A DNA stretch of 10,358 bases from Candidatus Peregrinibacteria bacterium (GTDB lineage Bacteria; Patescibacteriota; Gracilibacteria; UBA1369; UM-FILTER-53-11): assembly GCA_023245725.1 (NCBI GenBank), contig JAHFJU010000051.1:1-10358 (forward strand). Reading direction: 5' to 3'. Positions 6,425-10,358 of this stretch are shown one piece after another. Within the stretch, counting starts at the first letter, position 1. Every line of letters starts with the position of its first letter. A program made the translations under genes and the position numbers. The notes below the pieces were generated by a model, which saw only the letters and a program-made list of their open reading frames with translations, made no database searches and was not told the origin of the DNA.

Positions 6425-6436
6425 TTTCATATGAAA
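6425..6436. promoter_or_regulatory. Palindrome across the antitoxin start codon, candidate operator
   Basis: TTTCATATGAAA is a perfect 12-bp palindrome that contains the ATG of the helix-turn-helix gene. It sits about 18-30 nt past the likely transcription start. A dimeric XRE-type protein encoded here could bind it to repress its own operon. A/T-rich palindromes of this length can arise by chance, so this is only a candidate. Confidence 0.3.
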
Positions 6437-7129
6437 GATTTTATTATTAAACTTCGCAAGTCGGCTGGCCTTTCTCAGGAGCAACTTGCTCAAAAACTTG
6501 GTTTTTCTCGGCCTACTCTTATTGCAATAGAAAAGGGTGAAAGGGACATTACTCTTACCGAGCTTAAAAAAATCTCAGAAATTTTCGATCTTCCTGTCGA
6601 GATTATTCTTGATGACGAACTCGAAATGTCACAAAAAATAAATTCGCAAAACTTTAGTGAAAAAACATTTGGTAAATTCCAAAATCTTATTTTGCAGTGC
6701 ATTAAATATGGAGCAGACGGCGATGGTAAAATTACCAAAACTAAGTTGGCTAAGCTGGTGTATCTATGCGATTTTGCCAATTATTATAATTTCTTAAAGC
6801 CAATCTCTGGCTTTGAATACCGTAGATTTGCCAGAGGGCCAGTCGCAATTGAATTTTTCGATATCATAGATAACGATGAATCGGTTAGTGTAGAAAAACA
6901 AGAAAATGGCGACGCTATAATGGTTTCATTGGTTGAACAGCCAGATGATTCAATTCTCGGTAAAGATGAATTGGCGCTTGTTAAGGTCATTTGTAAGAAA
7001 TGGAAAAATGCGAATACCAATCAAATCGTAGATTTTACACATAAACAACTTCCTTGGGCGATGTGTAAAGATAGAGAGGTAATCCCGTACGAACTTATTA
7101 ATATGGAATCTCCCGAGAATGTTTATTAA
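6431..7129 (+). CDS. XRE helix-turn-helix protein with Panacea (DUF4065/SocA-like) antitoxin domain, PanA-type
   Basis: This is a two-domain 232-residue protein. Residues 7-58 are a classical Cro/CI (XRE) DNA-binding domain, with LSQEQLAQKLGFSRPTLIAIEKGER and an ISEIFDLPVEII end. Residues about 80-215 match the Panacea/DUF4065 pattern: ITKTKLAKLVYLCDF (101-115), ISGFEYRRFARGPV (125-138) followed by an FFDII helix, and HKQLPW (204-209) near the end. Panacea domains are known as antitoxins that neutralise many unrelated toxin families, and forms with an added HTH repress their own operon. Here the gene is first in an operon, has a consensus promoter and a palindrome over its start, and overlaps the next gene by 11 nt. 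It therefore probably neutralises the product of 7119-7532. The start is fixed by the promoter distance and the intact HTH N-terminus. Confidence 0.85.
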   Translation: MKDFIIKLRKSAGLSQEQLAQKLGFSRPTLIAIEKGERDITLTELKKISEIFDLPVEIILDDELEMSQKINSQNFSEKTFGKFQNLILQCIKYGADGDGKITKTKLAKLVYLCDFANYYNFLKPISGFEYRRFARGPVAIEFFDIIDNDESVSVEKQENGDAIMVSLVEQPDDSILGKDELALVKVICKKWKNANTNQIVDFTHKQLPWAMCKDREVIPYELINMESPENVY

Positions 7130-7532
7130 AGACTTATATTATCAAGTTGAGTTCTCTAATTATTGCGAAAGACATTTTTGCAAGGATTTTCTGAAGAAAT
7201 ATAAACCTAAACAATGGCTCGAAACAAAGAAAACTATTGCGGCTACTTTGCAACGCGCTCACGCCTTTCAAAATACAAATTTGATTGATAATCTAAAATA
7301 TTCACAAGAAGAAGGCATCGGAATTTTTAAACTTGATTTCAGAGTTGCAGGAACAAAATTTTCTCCTAAAACATCGGGGAATCGTGCTGTTATTTCTCTC
7401 TGTAACAATACAGGTAAAATTAACGTTTTGCTTGTTTACTCGAAAGATCACTGCGATAAAAAGCATTCAGAAACCCAATGGATTTTTGAGCATATTAAAA
7501 CCAATTTTCACGAATATCGTAAATATTGTTAA
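7119..7532 (+). CDS. RelE-superfamily-like small toxin, candidate PanT partner
   Basis: The 137-residue basic protein is encoded directly after the Panacea antitoxin. Its ATG lies inside the antitoxin gene (11-nt overlap), so translation is probably coupled. The first 60 residues are helical. Residues 66-110 form a likely beta-sheet: GIGIFKLDFRVAG, then a Lys-rich turn, RAVISLCNN, then KINVLLVYSKDH. That order, with an Arg-bearing strand, a second Arg strand, and a hydrophobic strand ending in YSK, resembles the core of RelE/HigB/ParE-fold toxins. RelE members cut mRNA in the ribosome, while ParE members act on gyrase; which applies cannot be read from the sequence. The last 25 residues are helical with Trp121 and end in HEYRKYC. 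The assignment rests more on operon context than on sequence, and another toxin fold is possible. Its TAA overlaps the stop of the convergent kinase gene. Confidence 0.65.
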   Translation: MFIKDLYYQVEFSNYCERHFCKDFLKKYKPKQWLETKKTIAATLQRAHAFQNTNLIDNLKYSQEEGIGIFKLDFRVAGTKFSPKTSGNRAVISLCNNTGKINVLLVYSKDHCDKKHSETQWIFEHIKTNFHEYRKYC

Positions 7533-8329
7533 TAATTTTGCTCAACAGCCTCAAACGTTGTTCCTGTCGGTCTTTTTGCTATTAATATTCTTTGTAGTAC
7601 GCCGCCTTGTAATCCGCTTACTATTTGTGTTGTTAATCCTGTTCGTGCCGCCTCTTGTGCTATCTCGCATTTTTGACTTAATCGGCCTGCTCCGTTATTG
7701 CTTTGGTCTAATTCATGCGCTTTCGGTTTCCACGAAATATCGTTAGCCCCAATTGTTTTAATTGCGCTTTCTGAACTATTTTTGTCTCTTAAAATCCCGT
7801 TAACATTTGTCATAATAATAAGCCGTGATGCGCCAATAAGTTGAGCAACTGCAACCGCTAGTCTGTTGTTTCCTCCATTTTGTTTTAGTTCATCTGTATC
7901 GAGCGCGTCGTTTGCGTTCACGATAGGCAAAATAAACTTTTCGTTGTCTAAGGCTCCTTTAAGTACAACTTTCAATGCGTCAGAATGTGCTGGTGCTTTT
8001 ATCCCGTCTCTCGTGACAAGCATTTGCGCCGCGATTCCGCCGTGAGAAGAAAGTGCTTCACCATAAAGTTTCATTAATTGGGCTTGTCCAACGCTTGAAA
8101 AAAGCTGTTTTTCGCCGAGACTTTCAGAGTCACTTCTAATTTTTTCAAGGATTTTTCTGCCTAGCGGAATGGCTCCAGATGAAACAAGAATACACTTTTT
8201 TCCAATCTCTCTTCTAACGGTTGCAATCTGAGTAACGATGTCTGAAAGGCGCTCATTATAGAATGTACCGTTTCCATTTACAAATACTTCATTGCCGACT
8301 TTCAGAACATACGTTTCTTGCTGTGCCAT
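7529..8329 (-). CDS. proB: Glutamate 5-kinase-like amino acid kinase, catalytic domain only
   Basis: Glutamate 5-kinase phosphorylates the gamma-carboxyl of glutamate, the first step of proline synthesis. The 266-residue product covers the amino-acid-kinase fold only: KVGN (10-13), VSSGAIPLG (49-57), VGQAQLMKLYGEA (80-92), QMLVTRDGI (102-110), PIVNANDAL (135-143), NRLAVAVAQLIGA (155-167), TNVNGI (174-179), and a GTTF end. This is the length of PUA-lacking ProB enzymes. Two signature blocks diverge: the usual FGDNDxL appears as GGNNRL (152-157), and the usual GTGGMxTK appears as GAGRLSQK (213-220). Activity on glutamate is therefore less certain. No proA or proC is adjacent, so the enzyme looks solitary. 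It is divergent from the 280-aa gene (116-nt gap) and convergent with the toxin gene, sharing TTAA at the stops. Confidence 0.75.
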   Translation of the reverse strand: MAQQETYVLKVGNEVFVNGNGTFYNERLSDIVTQIATVRREIGKKCILVSSGAIPLGRKILEKIRSDSESLGEKQLFSSVGQAQLMKLYGEALSSHGGIAAQMLVTRDGIKAPAHSDALKVVLKGALDNEKFILPIVNANDALDTDELKQNGGNNRLAVAVAQLIGASRLIIMTNVNGILRDKNSSESAIKTIGANDISWKPKAHELDQSNNGAGRLSQKCEIAQEAARTGLTTQIVSGLQGGVLQRILIAKRPTGTTFEAVEQNY

Positions 8330-8412
8330 ATATGAGTGTGGTAAATCCTACAAAATTTAGTTAGCATTAAATCACAAAAACCAATACTCGTCTATGCCAC
8401 GTCTTACGCGTT

Positions 8413-8423
8413 TCTGCTATACT
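8413..8423 (+). promoter_or_regulatory. Extended -10 promoter upstream of the 280-aa protein
   Basis: TCTGCTATACT contains TG, one base, and TATACT (8418-8423), identical over 11 nt to the ligA promoter. It lies 22 nt before ATG 8446, so the leader would be about 16 nt. No Shine-Dalgarno sequence is present in that leader (CTTTAATATCAATAT). Confidence 0.5.
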
Positions 8424-8445
8424 GCGGCCACTTTAATATCAATAT

Positions 8446-9288
8446 ATGAACGATCAAGCATATTCAGATGACTCATTAATTCCACCTCCTCCGCCACCTC
8501 CCGTACAAGATGACGGTTCAGGTTTTTCTCCTTACACAGGCCAAGGAAGCGCTCAAGGCCAAGGTGCAGCGGATCCATATTCACAACAAGCTCAGCAATA
8601 TTCAGGAGGTCAGCAGTATGACCCAAATTTTGCACACACGCCGTATGACCCGAATCAGGCTCAGGCACAGCAATATGCTGATCCATATGCGCAACAAGGT
8701 GCAACTCAACAGGATTTTTCTCAACCAGTAGTTCAGCAGCAAGCTGGTCAGCAAGCAGCGACCGGATATTATGACGATCCTTTTGCCGCTCAACCTCAGG
8801 GGCAAGGCGCACAAGCCGCATTTGATCCTATGATGGGGCCTCCAATGGGAGATTTTGGTGATGGGACTTCGCCACCGGGAGCTCCACCCGCTCCTCCAAA
8901 ACCTAGCAAGCCTGCAAATTTCAAACTTGGAACAAAGTTAAATCGTGACCTTAAAATTAAACTTCCTGCTCACAATCTTCAATTTGATGAACAATACTTT
9001 TTGACACTTCTTGCAGGTTCAATTTCTCTCTCGAAAGACGAAAAACTGCGCATTATTGAATCGATGCCAAAACTTCGGCAGAGCCAAGTAGATGAACTAA
9101 TTAGAATTTTTGAAGAGGAGAAAGAAAAGTTTGCAGAACTTGGAGAGGAGCATGTTGCTCAGCTCGATAAACTTGTTGCGCAACACTATGAAGACTGGGT
9201 TGATCTCGAAATGAAACAAGAGCAGTCATCGAAGGCAAGTGACGATGAGGCTCAAGCAGAAGAAATTCGTAAGCAACTTGGTATTTAA
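8446..9288 (+). CDS. Hypothetical protein with Gln/Tyr/Pro/Gly-rich disordered N-terminus and helical C-terminus
   Basis: I do not recognise a named family. Residues 1-155 of 280 are low complexity: a run of seven prolines (13-19), then Gln, Tyr, Gly, Ala and Asp-Pro-Tyr/Phe repeats (AADPYSQQAQQYSGG, YDPNQAQAQQYADPYAQQG), then a Pro-rich hinge (143-156). This resembles prion-like or phase-separating tails in composition. Residues 160-280 are charged and helical; LNRDLKIKLPAHNLQFDEQYF leads into the block 196-232 (SKDEKLRIIESMP...QVDELIRIFEEEKEKF), which matches the 78-aa protein of the dnaX cluster. There is no signal peptide or membrane segment, so it is probably cytoplasmic or membrane-peripheral. 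The lipoprotein gene follows after 24 nt and is probably co-transcribed. A cytoplasmic scaffold is one possibility; function is unknown. Confidence 0.8.
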   Translation: MNDQAYSDDSLIPPPPPPPVQDDGSGFSPYTGQGSAQGQGAADPYSQQAQQYSGGQQYDPNFAHTPYDPNQAQAQQYADPYAQQGATQQDFSQPVVQQQAGQQAATGYYDDPFAAQPQGQGAQAAFDPMMGPPMGDFGDGTSPPGAPPAPPKPSKPANFKLGTKLNRDLKIKLPAHNLQFDEQYFLTLLAGSISLSKDEKLRIIESMPKLRQSQVDELIRIFEEEKEKFAELGEEHVAQLDKLVAQHYEDWVDLEMKQEQSSKASDDEAQAEEIRKQLGI

Positions 9289-9312
9289 ATCCTGTAAATT
9301 AATATTATTTTT

Positions 9313-9651
9313 ATGAAAAAAATTGTACTCATTTCACTCACGCTCTCTCTTTTACTTGCTGGTTGTTTCTCTAATAACGCTCCGGCTTCACCAACAGCGG
9401 TTGTGCCGCAAGCAGATGCTCCAAAAGAGGTTTCGGTGAATATTACAAATAAGCAACAGGCAACAGTAACACCGACAGCAAATTCTAATCAAAAGTTGAA
9501 TGTTGATGCTCCAATTGTCACTCAGGAACAACAAGTAAGCGATTCAGAAATTTATGCGAAAGCGTTTTCTGCAAAAAATCCGAGTTTATGTGCAGAAATT
9601 AAAGACTCGTCGCTAAAAAATGTTTGCGTGACTGAGTCAGCGAAGAAATAA
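9313..9651 (+). CDS. Small predicted lipoprotein, 112 aa
   Basis: The N-terminus MKKIVLISLTLSLLLAGC is a signal peptide with a lipobox LAGC, so Cys18 should be lipidated after cleavage by signal peptidase II and anchor the protein on the outer face of the cytoplasmic membrane. Residues 19-75 are a Thr/Pro/Gln/Asn-rich disordered linker. The C-terminal part, SEIYAKAFSAKNPSLCAEIKDSSLKNVC (78-105), is a short helical motif with two cysteines (93 and 105) that may form a disulfide; its role is unknown to me. The gene starts 24 nt after the 280-aa gene and has no Shine-Dalgarno sequence. It converges on the surface-protein gene with a 27-nt gap. Confidence 0.8.
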   Translation: MKKIVLISLTLSLLLAGCFSNNAPASPTAVVPQADAPKEVSVNITNKQQATVTPTANSNQKLNVDAPIVTQEQQVSDSEIYAKAFSAKNPSLCAEIKDSSLKNVCVTESAKK

Positions 9652-9665
9652 CGTAGTATTTTGTG

Positions 9666-9677
9666 TAAACTAGTTTA
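9666..9677. other. 12-bp palindrome between convergent genes
   Basis: TAAACTAGTTTA is a perfect palindrome filling most of the gap between the lipoprotein stop (9651) and the surface-protein stop (9679). It could form a weak hairpin in either transcript. It lacks G/C content and a U-run, so it is not a clear terminator. Confidence 0.25.
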
Positions 9678-9678
9678 A

Positions 9679-10358
9679 TCACCCGTCTGGACTGAAACAC
9701 ATTGTTCTTGCTCGTGGACCAACGAAATTTGCATCAGCTGCATTTTTTTTGCGAGCTAAGACTTGGCATGAGTTGCCTGAACGAGCAGCAAACCACTCTG
9801 CGGTAATTGGTGCGGCAGTTGGAATTGCTCCCCAGTCTGCTTCACAAGATACTATTTGGTCACTGGTATTGCAGCCAAATGGTACAGCGGCTGAGTATTG
9901 TACAATTGAGCTTGCAGCATATGCAACATTTGTAATGATATTTACTGGTAGTGTTCCAAGCACTTCATAGAAACGGCCAATCTGTTTGCCGTTTATATTT
10001 CCGTTTACCGTTAGTGTTTTTTCTGTAACTGGTTGGCCTACTACATTTGGGGTTCCAATTTTTACGTCAGAATTTTGAGATGTTATTGTTCCATTAACAA
10101 CTAAATTTGAGTTCATTCCCTGAATTACGACTCTATTGCTAGCTATTATAACGTCGCCGTTTCCACCGTTTTTTGATTGTCCGCTAACAGTTAGTCCTCC
10201 TTGAATTATAGCGTTTTGTGTAAGGGTTGTGTTCCCTCCCCATACTGTGAGCATTGAAGAGCCAACAGCTGGCGCTACTAGTGGGTCACCAATGTTTGTA
10301 ACTCCTTTTAATGCCGATGTTCCTGCGACGGAAATGTTTGCGTTGGCGGCTAAGTTTC
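9679..10358 (-). CDS. Secreted or surface beta-repeat protein, C-terminal part (5' end outside window)
   Basis: The frame is open from the right edge of the window to TGA at 9679-9681, giving about 225 residues; the Met at 10254 is internal. The sequence is rich in Gly, Asn, Thr, Val, Ser and Ala with short alternating strands (NISVAGTSALKGVTNIG, LTVWGGNTTLTQNAIIQGG, NLVVNGTITSQNS, TLTVNGNINGKQIGRFYE). This is typical of beta-solenoid or fibre-like extracellular proteins. The last 70 residues are a distinct module with four cysteines, in FGCN, VSCEADWGA, NSCQV and TMCFSPDG, likely two disulfides, and several aromatic residues (Trp, Phe); it could be a receptor-binding or cell-wall-contact tip. 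The signal peptide would lie outside the window. Relation to a pseudopilin or tail-fibre type protein cannot be excluded. Confidence 0.7.
   Translation of the reverse strand, partial: NLAANANISVAGTSALKGVTNIGDPLVAPAVGSSMLTVWGGNTTLTQNAIIQGGLTVSGQSKNGGNGDVIIASNRVVIQGMNSNLVVNGTITSQNSDVKIGTPNVVGQPVTEKTLTVNGNINGKQIGRFYEVLGTLPVNIITNVAYAASSIVQYSAAVPFGCNTSDQIVSCEADWGAIPTAAPITAEWFAARSGNSCQVLARKKNAADANFVGPRARTMCFSPDG

Noticed and set aside
7333..7746. Plus-strand 137-aa frame with a hydrophobic second half, possible membrane protein
   Set aside because: It overlaps the toxin gene and the antisense of the kinase gene; the hydrophobic run is a shadow of the kinase codons.
8417..8821. Minus-strand 134-aa frame opposite the 280-aa gene
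   Set aside because: It is the complement of the Gln-rich repeats, which leave long stop-free shadows; it has no promoter and no coherent domain.
9679..9681. TGA recoded as glycine (genetic code 25 as in Gracilibacteria)
   Set aside because: Long housekeeping frames (ligA, dnaX, comF, proB) have no internal TGA, and TGA fits as a normal stop for two genes.
1..10358. CRISPR array or insertion sequence
   Set aside because: No regularly spaced direct repeats, no transposase frame and no terminal inverted repeats were seen.

Overview
The window looks like a chromosomal segment of a Patescibacteria (Candidate Phyla Radiation) bacterium. The case rests on three things. The NAD+-dependent DNA ligase has a lineage-typical variant N-terminus (VRDSL where most bacteria have AEYD). 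Housekeeping replication genes are mixed with short proteins I cannot name. Gene starts lack Shine-Dalgarno sequences and several promoters sit almost on the start codon. All long frames read through with the standard code and TGA serves as a stop (the comF-like gene and the surface protein), so TGA is not recoded as glycine here. The phylum call is inference from memory of protein families, not from a search.

Layout. Positions 1-166 (+) hold the 3' end of an HNH-nuclease-like gene, followed by ligA (234-2408, +). Convergent to it is a minus-strand cluster transcribed in the order comF-like phosphoribosyltransferase (5730-4918), a 78-aa helical protein (4900-4664), a 172-aa Ala-rich protein (4629-4111) and dnaX (4087-2456). 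A hairpin-rich 320-nt intergenic stretch separates comF from a tRNA-Val(GAC) gene (6054-6130, +), which has a good sigma70-type promoter and a structured leader that repeats 11 nt of the tRNA 5' end.

Immediately after the tRNA lies a small accessory patch. It contains a decayed KilA-N-type relic (6176-6358) and then a consensus promoter driving a two-gene operon. The first gene encodes an XRE helix-turn-helix protein fused to a Panacea (DUF4065/SocA-like) domain, and the second an overlapping small RelE-like protein. This is the architecture of a Panacea-type toxin-antitoxin module (PanA antitoxin, PanT toxin) and is the most notable system in the window. Its toxin gene converges on a solitary, motif-divergent glutamate-5-kinase-like gene (8329-7529, -), and the two stop codons share TTAA.

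The last part carries a + strand pair: a 280-aa protein with a Gln/Tyr/Pro/Gly-rich disordered N-terminus (8446-9288) and a 112-aa lipoprotein (9313-9651). A minus-strand secreted or surface beta-repeat protein enters from the right edge (9679-10358, partial). The C-terminal helical block of the 280-aa protein resembles the 78-aa protein of the dnaX cluster, which suggests a small shared domain family.
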